Assembly (NCBI RefSeq): GCF_009766105.1
Contig: NZ_LMUH01000004.1
Coordinates: 1-64,000 of the forward strand
DNA from: Granulicella sp. S156
GTDB lineage: Bacteria; Acidobacteriota; Terriglobia; Terriglobales; Acidobacteriaceae
Direction of reading: 5' to 3'
DNA: 64,000 nucleotides
The position numbers were made by a program, and so were the translations under genes. Positions 8,190 through 17,413 of the stretch are shown piece after piece (the first letter of the stretch is position 1; every line of letters begins with the position of its first letter). The notes beneath the pieces are model-generated. The model did not search any database, had not been told where the DNA came from, and was given only the letters and a program-made list of their open reading frames with translations.

Positions 8190-9272
8190 CTATCTGTCTT
8201 TGTGCGCGGCCAAAACGTCCTTAAGGAAGGATGTGACCCGCGCGATCTGCGCATCTTTATCGAACTCTGAATAGGACGACGGTATGCGGGCTTTTTCGGC
8301 GACTTCGTGCATGGATAGTATTGTCATCAGTTCTGATAAAGATTCGATGAATTTTGGATCCCAGGGAGAACTTCCGGGCAGCCTCCAGATTTTTCCATCG
8401 TCGAGATCATAGGCCATCGGGATCTGATTGGAGACGAAGGGCAATCCCGCAGCTCTGTATTCGCTCAGTTTCGTGGTGTACCGGAAGCTGCCAACTGCGT
8501 TCACGCTTTGTGGGATGCAGCCCACGTCCATGGCAGCAAGATAGCCGGGAACTTCATCGCGCGGAATTCTTCCCGGAAGGAGAATCGTGGAACCCAGCTG
8601 ATCGCCCGCCAGCTCGCGCAGGAACGGAAGCCCTGAACCGTCGCCGACTACCAGTACGTAGGCGGGACTCTTCCGCAATCGGGCTGCGCGGACCAGGTCG
8701 GCACCGTAGCAGTACTGATAGCGCCTGGACCAGTTCAAGGAGCCGATGATCCCGAATACGACGGCATCGTCAGGTATGCGAAATCTCTCCCGGATGGAAC
8801 GCCTGGCCTGGAGCAGATCTTCTTTGGCGAGCGTGAACGGAGCCCACCCTGGGATGGTGATGGCGCGGGGCGCTCCGGAGGAGAGCGCACGACCCACGAG
8901 ATAGGGGGTCCAACCGATAAAGCCACTGCAGTTCGCGTACAAAGCTCGCTCGTAGAGGGCAAAGAGAGGTTTCCCCAAGGGATGCCTGGCCGCGAGGAAG
9001 GGAGCAACGGCGTCACCGCTGCTTACCACGTAGGGGAGGTTCCACAGCCATCTGCCGAGGATAGCCGCTGCACCGCCTGCTATCCCTGAACCCTCCATCA
9101 CGAAGAGGTCGAACTGTTTGCTCTTGAGAAGCTGGAGAAGACGGATCGCGCTGGCTCGCTTTTCGCGCTTTGAAAACGTGAAAAAGGTGGCGTCATAAGC
9201 GGCTACAAGGGCGCGGAGACGCCGTTCGTCTTCTCCGCCTGCACCTTCTGTCGCACATGCCAAAACCCGCAA
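8190..9272 (-). CDS. Glycosyltransferase (GT4-like, divergent)
   Basis: 360 residues. The GT-B layout is recognisable: VFGIIGSLNWSRRYQYCYG, YVLVVGDGSGLPFL and ILLPGRIPRDEVPGYLAAMD. The C-terminal donor motif is divergent: KLSEYRAAGLPFVS stands where EPFG...E is expected. The start codon is TTG (9270-9272), chosen because it gives a family-like beginning (RVLACATEGAGGEDERRL) with GGAGA just upstream. It could instead be annotated as a GT1-fold glycosyltransferase of unknown subfamily. The operon position suggests a role in the same polysaccharide. Confidence 0.85.
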   Translation of the reverse strand: MRVLACATEGAGGEDERRLRALVAAYDATFFTFSKREKRASAIRLLQLLKSKQFDLFVMEGSGIAGGAAAILGRWLWNLPYVVSSGDAVAPFLAARHPLGKPLFALYERALYANCSGFIGWTPYLVGRALSSGAPRAITIPGWAPFTLAKEDLLQARRSIRERFRIPDDAVVFGIIGSLNWSRRYQYCYGADLVRAARLRKSPAYVLVVGDGSGLPFLRELAGDQLGSTILLPGRIPRDEVPGYLAAMDVGCIPQSVNAVGSFRYTTKLSEYRAAGLPFVSNQIPMAYDLDDGKIWRLPGSSPWDPKFIESLSELMTILSMHEVAEKARIPSSYSEFDKDAQIARVTSFLKDVLAAHKDR

Positions 9273-9351
9273 GTTATCTCCAGGAACGTTGTATTTAGCC
9301 TCACTCTACACGAACAGGTTTAGAGCGGAAGGCCAGGAAGACGGATGTAGA

Positions 9352-10476
9352 TTATCCCGCAATGGTTGCAGCGAGGAGCTCGTCCACCCGATCGACAAAG
9401 ACCGGTATGGAAAAGCTGCGGCCTCTTTCGAAGGCATTGGCCTCAACGCGCTTGATCTCGTCCGGATTCTGGAGCAGGCGAATGAGCAGCACCGCCAGAG
9501 CATCCTTGTCTCCGCGGGGCACGAGGAACCCGTTTACGCCATCCTGAATGATCTCGCGAGGACCGCCTTCATCGCTTGCGACAACGACTCTCCCCATGCC
9601 CATCGCCTCGGCCACTGCCATGCCGAAGGGCTCTTCCCCCGTAACCGGATGCACAATGATATCCGCGCTGGCCTGCCACAGCGGTACTTCCGCTGCAGGC
9701 CGCTGCCCGGCAAGAATGAAGTGTTCACCCAGACCCGAGTCTGCAGCCATCTGCCGAATCTGTTCTGCGTACGCGGGATCTCGAGGGTGTTCGCCCCCCA
9801 CGATAAAGAAGTAGGTTCCAGGCAAAGACGCGCTGACAATCTGCGCCGCTTCAACGAAGATGTGGGCGCCTTTCCAGCGTTCAAGCCGCGCCACCATTCC
9901 GACGATCCGCGCGCCTGGGCTGAGATTCAACTGCGTGCGACTCTCCTTTGCGGGAAGAGGACGCTCAGACGGGAAACTTACGCCTGGGTAACAAATGGAA
10001 GTGGGACGTCCAGGAGGAAGCAAGTCCTGAGCTGCCTGCGATGCTGCCGAACAGCAAAGAATACGGTCAGCCGGAAGCCTTGTTCCTATGCGGTCAATCT
10101 TGCCTCCCCCGGAGATGCCGTGCTGAAACCAAAGCGTCCTGGTTCCGGACAGGATCGCAGCGACTCCTACATAGAGGTGAGCCTTCAACATCCAGCAGAA
10201 AACGGCATCGGGTTTCTCGCGACGGATCCAGCGCCGCAATGCTAAGACGGTGGAGAGGTAATTGAGCGGATCGGTCAGGCGAGTGGCTGGAATGACAAAC
10301 GTCTCGTATCCCCAACCTCGAACCTGCTCGACGAGAGGACCCTCCTGCAGAAAGACACACTGCAGCGTGTAGCGCTTGCTGTACTGCCGAAGAAGGTGCA
10401 GGAAGAGTGCTTCTGCTCCGCCCTGCTGGTGGGCAAGTGGCATAACGATGCCAATACGGTTTGTCTTTTGTCGCAT
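9352..10476 (-). CDS. Glycosyltransferase family 4, first gene of the EPS operon
   Basis: 374 residues, GT-B fold. It opens RIGIVMPLAHQQGGAEALFLHLL (GG loop) and includes ICYPGVSFPS, ARIVGMVARLERWKGAHIFVEAA, FFIVGGEHPRD and the E-x7-E stretch EPFGMAVAEAMGMGRVVVAS followed by GGPREIIQDGVNGFLVP. It is the first minus-strand gene after the 524-bp repeat-bearing gap, so the promoter for the downstream GT-Wzc-Wza run probably lies between 10477 and 10640, though I see no clear -35/-10 pair. Confidence 0.93.
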   Translation of the reverse strand: MRQKTNRIGIVMPLAHQQGGAEALFLHLLRQYSKRYTLQCVFLQEGPLVEQVRGWGYETFVIPATRLTDPLNYLSTVLALRRWIRREKPDAVFCWMLKAHLYVGVAAILSGTRTLWFQHGISGGGKIDRIGTRLPADRILCCSAASQAAQDLLPPGRPTSICYPGVSFPSERPLPAKESRTQLNLSPGARIVGMVARLERWKGAHIFVEAAQIVSASLPGTYFFIVGGEHPRDPAYAEQIRQMAADSGLGEHFILAGQRPAAEVPLWQASADIIVHPVTGEEPFGMAVAEAMGMGRVVVASDEGGPREIIQDGVNGFLVPRGDKDALAVLLIRLLQNPDEIKRVEANAFERGRSFSIPVFVDRVDELLAATIAG

Positions 10477-11000
10477 CTTGCCCGACCGTCCCTCCTATTT
10501 TTAAAATCGCATTTTTGAATCGTCCTACTCGCTATAGGATGCCTTCACTATAGCAATGAGCTAGATCAGTCACGATAGTTTCAGCGTTCATCGCTGTGGA
10601 TTGGGTAGTGTTTGACTAATCGGCACATTCGTAGTTGCCGTTGTTTTTGGGAGTAGCAGCGGCCTCTAGGGTGCGGAAATGGGGCGAAATCTCTCTTCGG
10701 CTTTAACCCTGGACTTTTCGCTGGCATCAGCAAGAGGCCCAGGGCTAAAGCCCGTTCTCTTTGGATATTGTTTCCGCGGCCTAAAGGCCGCTGCTACTCC
10801 GAAGGGCAAAAACAACGGTAGAAATGATGACAAGAACACCTACTTTCAATTAGTCAGACACCGCCTACGAGCGTAGCTTGATGTCTTAGTGGAGTTCTTT
10901 CTCGCCCCGCTTCTGAGATATCATGGCAATAACTATTAGTTTGACTGACTTTTGTTGATATTGGCCCCGGATGTCTCCAACTCGGATGTGAAGGCAAGAT
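10477..11000. other. Divergent intergenic region between two GT operons
   Basis: 524 bp without a supported gene. It separates the minus-strand operon starting at 10476 from the plus-strand GT2 at 11001, so promoters for both must lie here. The middle is taken up by a structured repeat (10638-10818). The small frames on both strands have no family features and follow the repeat. No promoter elements could be assigned with confidence. Confidence 0.6.
10638..10818. repeat. 181-bp structured element with inverted arms and CTAAAG palindromes
   Basis: The left arm 10638-10664 and right arm 10786-10818 are near-complementary (CCGTTGTTTTT ... GGAGTAGCAGCGGCC, with a 6-base insertion in the right arm). 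Inside are GGGCTAAAGCCC (10742-10753) and GCGGCCTAAAGGCCGC (10776-10791). The same CTAAAG centre occurs at 372-383 and 1107-1118. The arrangement resembles REP/BIME-type elements moved by REP-associated transposases. No transposase lies nearby. Confidence 0.7.
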
Positions 11001-11867
11001 ATGCAGAGTGATTTTAGCCTGACCCTTTGCATCTGCACGCGCAATCGCGCGGATGATCTGAGCCGCTGCCTTGAATCTGTACAGAGCTCTACCCGAATGC
11101 CTGAACAGGTCATTGTGAGCGATGATGGGGACGACGGGAAGACGGTAGAAGCCTTAGCCGCATCCTTTACCTTCGTCCAATATCAGCGCGGCCCTCGCAT
11201 CGGTCTAGGTGCGAATCGAAATGCCTGCATTGCGATTGCTACAGGCCGATATCTCGCTTTCATCGATGATGACGTAACCATTCCAGCCACCTACGTTCAG
11301 GCTGCTTTCGACTTGATTCAGCAACACGTCAATGCAAGCCCCATGCCGATCTTAGGTGGGATTGAGTACAAGCATACTTCCGCTGGAACGATCCTGATCG
11401 AGCCTGGAAATGCGGATTTCTGGGGCTTTCAACGACTTCCGCCGAATGGCGTCTATCGTTCCATGGTCATCAATGCCGCGATCTTCCCGGCGACTTTGTT
11501 TGAGGTCGCCCTCTTCGATTCGCAGCTCCGCTATGGGTCGGAAGAGATTGACATGGCTCGCCATGCGGTCGCGCTCGGATACACGATCCTCTTCGATCGT
11601 TCTTTGCACGTCGATCACTACCCCTCCGAGATCAATCGGGCAGAGTACGCGGCACTCGTCGATGCATCGCGCATGTATGCCACAGCGAAGGCCTACTGGT
11701 GCTATCAAAGACGGCCGATCAAGGCAATCGTGTTCAGCATCCTCGCGCCTATCAAGCTGTCTATTGCTCTTGGGCGGCGCAGAGGTCTCGCGGGTTTACG
11801 AAGTTCATTGACTTCTACAACTACAGCCTTCCAATACGCCCGCAGAGCCATGGGGCATTCCGCTTGA
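11001..11867 (+). CDS. Glycosyltransferase family 2
   Basis: 288 residues, GT-A fold. It opens FSLTLCICTRNRADDLSRCLESV, then QVIVSDDGDDGKTVEAL, LGANRNACIAIATGRYLAFIDDDV (DxD-type metal site DDD at about residues 90-92) and an acceptor-side region with YGSEEIDMARHAVALGY. It is followed after 49 bp by a GT4 on the same strand. The pair runs opposite to the surrounding operons and may form its own unit. Substrate unknown. Confidence 0.92.
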   Translation: MQSDFSLTLCICTRNRADDLSRCLESVQSSTRMPEQVIVSDDGDDGKTVEALAASFTFVQYQRGPRIGLGANRNACIAIATGRYLAFIDDDVTIPATYVQAAFDLIQQHVNASPMPILGGIEYKHTSAGTILIEPGNADFWGFQRLPPNGVYRSMVINAAIFPATLFEVALFDSQLRYGSEEIDMARHAVALGYTILFDRSLHVDHYPSEINRAEYAALVDASRMYATAKAYWCYQRRPIKAIVFSILAPIKLSIALGRRRGLAGLRSSLTSTTTAFQYARRAMGHSA

Positions 11868-11916
11868 GGAATTCATTCCATCTCACCGCAGCCAGTAATA
11901 CTGGACGAGCGATTCC

Positions 11917-13074
11917 ATGCGAGTAGCCTTGATTTCACATCAGGTCGGCTTCGGCGACGGCCAGGGCCGGGTGAACTATGAGATCGCCCGAGCGACGCTT
12001 GACGCCGGACATGACGTAACACTCATAGCCGAACGCTGCGCCGAGGATCTGTCTTCACACGAGCGTGGAACCTTTATTTCTATCGCAACGAGCAAGCTTC
12101 CAACTCGTTTTCTGAAGAACTTATCTTTCGCAATTCGAAGTGCTCGATGGCTTAAGAAAAATCGCAGATCGATCGATGTGGTTCAAGCCAACGGATTCAT
12201 TACGCTGGCGCGAGTTGACATTGTTGCGGCGCACTTTGTGCATGGGGCCTGGTTGCGTAGTCCCTATGCCTCGCCGAGTGAGACGCGCTGGACCACCTCA
12301 GGAATGTACCAGCGCATCTATTCGAGGCTGAATTCGATCCTCGAGCAGACGGCACTCCGCCGTGCGCGGAAGGTTGTCGCTGTCTCGAAGAACGTAGCCG
12401 ACGAGTTGATCTCTGTCGGGGTTGCGGCCGACCGCATCGTTGTTATTTTTAACGGCGTAGATACGGATGAATTTTATCCTCGGCCAACAAATCGATCGGT
12501 AAACGGTGCACCGGCCGGCGCGCTCACCTTTCTTTTTGCCGGAGATCTGCGCACCAGCCGCAAAAACTTCGATGGAGTGCTGAAAGCCATTGGAGACGTT
12601 GAAGGCGTTCACCTTGCAGCGGCCGGGGGCATCACGAACAGTCCATTCCCTGCTCTTGCTAAAAGACTTGGCATCGCAGATCGTGTTCACTTCCTGGGCC
12701 AGGTAAAGAATATGAGCGATCTCATGGTGGCTACGGACGGTTTGATATTTCCTTCTCGCTATGACCCGTTTGGACTGGTCGTACTCGAAGCGATGGCCAG
12801 CGGACTGCCCGTAATTACATCCGCAGCTACAGGCGCATCCGCAGTTTTACAGGATCCGCAATGGTGTGTTGAAGATCCAGAAGATCATGAAGAACTAGTC
12901 AATAAGGTGCGACGCCTGGCGGAAAGTCCGAGCCTCAGAGCAGAGATCGGACTCGAAAATCGCCGAAAGTCTCTAGCCCATAGTTGGAACTCTATGGCTG
13001 GCGCCTATATTAGGCTCTATCGAGACCTGAACATGCAGGATTTAGCGAAGCAGGGTTCGGCCGAAGGTTCGTAG
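11917..13074 (+). CDS. Glycosyltransferase family 4
   Basis: 385 residues, GT-B fold. It begins MRVALISHQVGFGDGQGRVNYE, with VVAVSKNVADELISVGV, VIFNGVDTDEFYP, TFLFAGDLRTSRKNFDGVLKAI and the E-x7-E region DPFGLVVLEAMASGLPVITS, here with D in place of the first E, which also occurs in GT4. It is convergent with the GT1 gene of the downstream specialised-metabolite cluster; only 56 bp separate the two stop codons. Confidence 0.93.
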   Translation: MRVALISHQVGFGDGQGRVNYEIARATLDAGHDVTLIAERCAEDLSSHERGTFISIATSKLPTRFLKNLSFAIRSARWLKKNRRSIDVVQANGFITLARVDIVAAHFVHGAWLRSPYASPSETRWTTSGMYQRIYSRLNSILEQTALRRARKVVAVSKNVADELISVGVAADRIVVIFNGVDTDEFYPRPTNRSVNGAPAGALTFLFAGDLRTSRKNFDGVLKAIGDVEGVHLAAAGGITNSPFPALAKRLGIADRVHFLGQVKNMSDLMVATDGLIFPSRYDPFGLVVLEAMASGLPVITSAATGASAVLQDPQWCVEDPEDHEELVNKVRRLAESPSLRAEIGLENRRKSLAHSWNSMAGAYIRLYRDLNMQDLAKQGSAEGS

Positions 13075-13130
13075 CAACAACACGGGTAGATGGATTGAGA
13101 TTTAAATTTACGAGAGTTGCTATCGAAGTT

Positions 13131-14396
13131 TTATTTGCCGGAGTTATGGAAGGTCTCTTCAATGACGTCTACAACTCGGCTACAGGCCTTTGCACCCGGT
13201 TCTATCCTGGCTTGCGTTAAGCGGCATGTTTCTCGCACCTGTGGAGAAGATAGCAAATGCTGCAGCTTTTCCAGCAGTGCGGTTTCATCCAGCGAATCCT
13301 GCTGCACCAGCCCGCAACCGAGCCGTTCGGCGCGTAGACCATTGTCAAGCTGATCGGTCCAGCCGGGAAGAATGAGTTGGGGTATGCCCGCCCGCAGGGC
13401 AAGTGCAATCGTACCAATTCCACCGTGATGCACCAGAGCGCTTGCCCGAGGTAAGAGCAGATGGAATGGCGGATAGCTTTCATGCCAGACCGTGTCGGGC
13501 AACGCGGGAAGATGATCAACGAGGCGAGTCAGGAATATGCCGCGTGCCCCTAGTGTCTGAACGATCTTGAGTGCTATCTCAAAGAAGGCGCGGGGGTTCT
13601 GTGTTTCCGTCCCAGGATTGAATACGATGGGAGGCGGACCATCATCGAGAAACTGCAACAAGCCATCGGATAGCTGCCGTGCATTCTCATTCGGGATGGA
13701 CAGAGGAAAGCCCGTCAACTTAAGCTGCTTCGGCCAATCCTCAGGTACTGGGCAGAACCATTCGCTGAATAAACCAGCTACTCTCTGTGGGGAGTACCAC
13801 CATTTGCTGATGATCTGTCTTGGCCGAGGTAAATTCAGGCGACGGCATGGCCTCTTCAAAAGCAGGCGAAAGAACGGATCAATGATCAGCAGTTCTCCTC
13901 CACGAAAAACCAATTTGCGCATGGGGTACGGCAATCTTGAGTACCACTGCGTTGATTTGAAGATAGGAGGGCTCTTCAGCGAGTGGAGGTGTGCAGGAAC
14001 CAGCACTGTCGACACGTACGGAGTTCCATATTTGGCATGCAGCAATCTAGCGATGACATAGAAAAATGGGGGAGCGATAAGAATGCTCTGCCCGTCGAGC
14101 CGGCCAGCTACCATCTCGCAGATCTCGGAAGCTTTATCGGTAAGAAACCCGTAATAGCTCTTTATCTTCGCTATTGCACCAAGCTTTTCTGTCTTGCGAA
14201 GAAGCTCCTGCTTCTCCTCTGGCTCGAGAAAGCTAAGAACCTCGAAACCACTTTCACGTGCAATCTCAACATAGTCGAATGTCGTAATGAAGGTCACATG
14301 GTGGCCTCGTGCCATTAATTCGCGGCCGATGCCCAAATGCGGATGGATTTCACCGTCGGAGCCAGCAGCGAAGATGATAGCGTTCATATTTGGCAC
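13131..14396 (-). CDS. MGT/RhlB-like glycosyltransferase (GT1)
   Basis: 421 residues, GT1 of the UGT/MGT/RhlB kind that glycosylates lipids and small molecules. N-terminal NAIIFAAGSDGEIHPHLGIGRELMARGHHVTFIT is typical of RhlB-like enzymes. The C-terminal nucleotide-sugar site is ALVHHGGIGTIALALRAGIPQLILPGWTDQLDNG, with the HHGGxGT loop at about residues 330-336. It is the last gene of the NRPS cluster, 141 bp after the ABC permease with a hairpin between. With rfb genes for dTDP-rhamnose in the window, rhamnose is a reasonable donor, but that is inference. Confidence 0.88.
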   Translation of the reverse strand: MPNMNAIIFAAGSDGEIHPHLGIGRELMARGHHVTFITTFDYVEIARESGFEVLSFLEPEEKQELLRKTEKLGAIAKIKSYYGFLTDKASEICEMVAGRLDGQSILIAPPFFYVIARLLHAKYGTPYVSTVLVPAHLHSLKSPPIFKSTQWYSRLPYPMRKLVFRGGELLIIDPFFRLLLKRPCRRLNLPRPRQIISKWWYSPQRVAGLFSEWFCPVPEDWPKQLKLTGFPLSIPNENARQLSDGLLQFLDDGPPPIVFNPGTETQNPRAFFEIALKIVQTLGARGIFLTRLVDHLPALPDTVWHESYPPFHLLLPRASALVHHGGIGTIALALRAGIPQLILPGWTDQLDNGLRAERLGCGLVQQDSLDETALLEKLQHLLSSPQVRETCRLTQARIEPGAKACSRVVDVIEETFHNSGK

Positions 14397-14487
14397 CCGT
14401 GGTTACGTAATCGGCAGCATCCTATTGGCCACCTCAACTACTACCATCTCTCCATCTGTTATTAGAATGTTGAGCTTCATAGATAAC

Positions 14488-14524
14488 AGTTACACCTGCA
14501 ACGAATAACGCCGCGGGTGTAACT
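14488..14524. terminator. Hairpin between ABC permease and GT1 genes
   Basis: A 12-bp inverted repeat (14488-14499 against 14513-14524, AGTTACACCTGC type, one wobble) with a 13-base loop. It lies just downstream of the permease stop on the minus strand and could lessen read-through into the last GT1 gene. Confidence 0.45.
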
Positions 14525-14537
14525 GCTGTCATAGATA

Positions 14538-15284
14538 TTAAATTTCAATCTTAGAGAACGAATAAGCCCCTGCTATAAGGAAAACAGCGCCTACACAGCT
14601 TAACAAGGTCATATCAAGAAAATAATTGAAGTGCCAGTGTCCAATCAGTGTGCCTCTCAGGCCATCGACTCCATACGATAGAGGGTTGATCCGTGTCAGC
14701 ACGCTCAAGATCAGTGGCAGGTTATCCAGGGGATAAAACGCTCCGGAGAGAAAGACCATGGGCATGACCATAAAGTTCGCAACAACATTGAAGCTTTGCA
14801 TGTCCTTGAGCGTTGAGCCAATGATCATGCCAAGGGCCGCAAAGCAGATAGCGATCATGGCAACAAATCCGAATCCCGATACGACAGCAGAGAAGTGTTG
14901 CGGACGGAAGCCAGTGACCATGCATAACAGCAGAATCAAGACCCCTTGCAGCACCCCTACAGTTGCTCCGCCAAACGTGCGGCCGATCATGATGTAAAGA
15001 CGCGGGACAGGAGCAACGAGCGTTTCTTTGAGAGACCCGAATTGACGGTCCCATAGAACGGCAACTCCTGAGAAGGCTGAGCTGATAAGTACAGTCATGC
15101 CAATCATGCCGGGAGCCATAAACTGCATGTAACTTCCCTGCCCTGCTTTCTCAAAGACTGGATTGAAGCCAAAGCCAAGGGCAAGCAGGAAGAATGCAGG
15201 CTGTGCGAGAGAACCTAAGACCTGTACCGGGGAGCGAAGAAAACGCTTGAGTTCCCGCAGCCATAAGATATAAATCACGTTCAT
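14538..15284 (-). CDS. ABC-2 type transporter permease (DrrB-like)
   Basis: 248 residues, about six membrane segments. Seen: LRELKRFLRSPVQVLGSLAQPAFFLLALGFGF at the start, GMTVLISSAFSGVAVLWDRQFGSLKETLVAPVPR, the loop typical of ABC-2 exporters, and NVVANFMVMPMVFLSGAFYPLDNLP near the end. It overlaps the ATPase gene by ATGA (15281-15284), so the two form one inner-membrane exporter. In this gene order it most likely moves the product of the NRPS/acyltransferase/GT enzymes out of the cytoplasm. Confidence 0.93.
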   Translation of the reverse strand: MNVIYILWLRELKRFLRSPVQVLGSLAQPAFFLLALGFGFNPVFEKAGQGSYMQFMAPGMIGMTVLISSAFSGVAVLWDRQFGSLKETLVAPVPRLYIMIGRTFGGATVGVLQGVLILLLCMVTGFRPQHFSAVVSGFGFVAMIAICFAALGMIIGSTLKDMQSFNVVANFMVMPMVFLSGAFYPLDNLPLILSVLTRINPLSYGVDGLRGTLIGHWHFNYFLDMTLLSCVGAVFLIAGAYSFSKIEI

Positions 15285-16072
15285 TTGATGCTCCCTTGAA
15301 TCTGGGCATAGTCCCGCAGCTGATCTGTTGAGCTTGCATCTTCATCGCGCAATGAAGATCCTGTAAGCGCTAAAAATGCGTCTTCCAGTGTGGAAGTATT
15401 CGTCTGCTCTTTTAATTCGGCCGACGTGCCTTGGGCGATCAGTAGTCCATGGTCCATAATGCCGATTCGATGGGCGACCCGATCCGCTTCGTCTAGATGG
15501 TGAGTGGTAAGAAAGATCGTCGTATTCTCTGTTTCGTTCAAATGCTTTACATGTGTCCAGAGCTGGTTTCGGCTCTGCGGGTCCAGGCCAAGGGTAGGCT
15601 CGTCGAGAAAAAGGATCTTTGGACTGTGCATCAACCCACGGGCAATCTCAAGACGCCGCTTCATGCCGCCTGAAAACTTCTTCACATAATCTTTGCGCCT
15701 GTCCCAGAGTTCAAAGGTAGTGAGCATCCGCTCAATTCGCTCGGCACGCACCTTTTTAGGCATGTGATAAAGGACACCATGCATCTCCATGTTTTCGTAG
15801 GCAGTCTGCTCACCGTCCAGGCTGCTGTCCTGAAAAACGATGCCGAACTTCTTTCGTGCAGCCATCTTGTGATGTTCGGGATCCAGGCCGTCCAGCATAA
15901 CGGTTCCGCTGCTGGGACGAAGTATCGTCGTCAGCATCTTGATGGTGGTAGTTTTTCCTGCACCATTCGGTCCAAGGAACGCAAAGATCTCTCCTGGGGC
16001 CACATGGAACGAGATACCTTTCACCGCCTCAAAGGCTTTGAAGGTTTTCGTCAGATTATCTACACGAATCAT
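15281..16072 (-). CDS. ABC transporter ATP-binding protein (DrrA-like)
   Basis: 263 residues. Walker A GPNGAGKT (residues 34-41), Q-loop VFQDSSLDGEQTA (79-91), signature FSGGMKRR (133-140), Walker B ILFLDEPTLGLDP (153-165) and the switch His in LTTHHLDEAD. The C-terminal TSTLEDAFLALTG is the segment that marks the DrrA/NodI-type drug and glycolipid exporter ATPases. It pairs with the following permease and lies 39 bp downstream of a condensation-like acyltransferase. Confidence 0.95.
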   Translation of the reverse strand: MIRVDNLTKTFKAFEAVKGISFHVAPGEIFAFLGPNGAGKTTTIKMLTTILRPSSGTVMLDGLDPEHHKMAARKKFGIVFQDSSLDGEQTAYENMEMHGVLYHMPKKVRAERIERMLTTFELWDRRKDYVKKFSGGMKRRLEIARGLMHSPKILFLDEPTLGLDPQSRNQLWTHVKHLNETENTTIFLTTHHLDEADRVAHRIGIMDHGLLIAQGTSAELKEQTNTSTLEDAFLALTGSSLRDEDASSTDQLRDYAQIQGSIK

Positions 16073-16111
16073 CGCTCTCCATTTTTATTCTTACCTAGAT
16101 TTTTATTAACG

Positions 16112-17413
16112 TTATTGAGCGACTGCAGCAGCCACAAGTGGAAAATCTTTCGCATCATCATGCAAGGGTTCGACCTGATGCTGTAATAAGGCCATGAACT
16201 CCTGCTTGAGCGCATTTGCCTGAGCACGGCTCAAACACTTCTCGTCACCCACATAATAGAAGCGCATCTCGCCGTTGAGCGCATAAGCCACCAGGCCGAG
16301 CAATCTGAAGTTGAAGGAATGAACATACAAGCGAAGATCCTTCAAACGAAATGGGGCATCGCTGTCGTTCACTACAACGTTACCAAGATTGGATAGCGCA
16401 AGGCGGTTCCAGCTGCCATTCACATGTAGTGCATCGCCCAGTCGAACCATCGTCTGGATTCGGCCGTTCGACACGGGCCGAAGCAGTTCATTGAAATAAT
16501 AACGACCGGGAATATCGAGCATTTCCTGGTCAACCATTCGGCGAATAGCTTCGTTGACCGCACGTCCTCTTGCCCAGAACCCTTCCTCCAGAGCCTGTCC
16601 GGTGCGCATCTTCAGGCTTCCGCCGCCGAAGAACAACATATCGCTCTTTAGAGCAGCCAGGCGCCCCCGCCGAGCGTCCATAGGGCTTTCGATCCACCCT
16701 GGTAATTTTTTCTTTCCTAATATCTTGAATAAGGATCGGTCTAATGCAACAACCAACGCGGCATGGACAGACACACCTTCCGCCTTACACCTAAGCTTCA
16801 ATGCCTCCGTCAGAGACGAGCCGACACTCCACTCTAAAGTGTATTCGTTGTTTTCCGATGTGCTGCTCGATCCAGGAATCAGTCGCAGTGCTCCATTCAG
16901 CAGGGATGCCGCCAACTTGCGCTTCCATGGATGCTGAGGCTGATAATCGCCGATCATGACCTTGGCAGAGATTGGCTCGTAGGGAACCAATTCCTCGTCA
17001 CTGTGGAGCGCCCGCAAAACCTCTCTCACGATCGTGAGCATACTCATGCCATCGCAGATGCGGTGCGAGGTCACGAGCAACAGATCGCTCTCGAACTCAG
17101 ACTGCAGCCAAACCGCACGCAACAGGGGTTGATCTTCAACAAAAACCTTCCTCAACTCCGCGTAGCTCTCGCGTTGGTAATCGTCCTCAGCCATGCGTGG
17201 AACAATGCGAAGCGGAACATCGGGCGCGCAACCTTCTTCGTAGTACAGGCCATCCCGCTCTTTGCGAATCAGCATGCGTAGCGCGGGATGTTTGCGCTGC
17301 ACGCGCGAGAGTGCGGAGCGAAGCCGATCCTCCTGAAAGCTGCCCTCCAGGCGGACCATGTAGACGATATTGCCATCGATCATGCACTCGATAGCAGAGA
17401 GTTTTCGCTTCAT
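16112..17413 (-). CDS. Stand-alone condensation-like acyltransferase (third copy)
   Basis: 433 residues from the chosen start. The family is the C-domain/PapA/WS-DGAT superfamily of CoA- or carrier-dependent acyltransferases. The active-site motif is SHRICDG (H117, D121 of the shortened protein; the first His of HHxxxDG is Ser). A C-terminal NRLALSNLGNVVV stretch takes the place of the usual DFGWG region. The frame runs upstream to 17680, but the ATG at 17411-17413 overlaps the stop of the GT2 gene as ATGA, and the residues before it look unrelated. I infer an ester- or amide-forming step on the cluster's lipid product. Confidence 0.82.
   Translation of the reverse strand: MKRKLSAIECMIDGNIVYMVRLEGSFQEDRLRSALSRVQRKHPALRMLIRKERDGLYYEEGCAPDVPLRIVPRMAEDDYQRESYAELRKVFVEDQPLLRAVWLQSEFESDLLLVTSHRICDGMSMLTIVREVLRALHSDEELVPYEPISAKVMIGDYQPQHPWKRKLAASLLNGALRLIPGSSSTSENNEYTLEWSVGSSLTEALKLRCKAEGVSVHAALVVALDRSLFKILGKKKLPGWIESPMDARRGRLAALKSDMLFFGGGSLKMRTGQALEEGFWARGRAVNEAIRRMVDQEMLDIPGRYYFNELLRPVSNGRIQTMVRLGDALHVNGSWNRLALSNLGNVVVNDSDAPFRLKDLRLYVHSFNFRLLGLVAYALNGEMRFYYVGDEKCLSRAQANALKQEFMALLQHQVEPLHDDAKDFPLVAAAVAQ

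Noticed and set aside
9289-10245. 318-residue plus-strand frame opposite the first GT4 of the operon
   Set aside because: Antisense shadow; it has no conserved segments and would destroy a well-matched GT4.
10679-10876. 65-residue plus-strand frame in the divergent region
   Set aside because: It is a translation of the structured CTAAAG repeat element.
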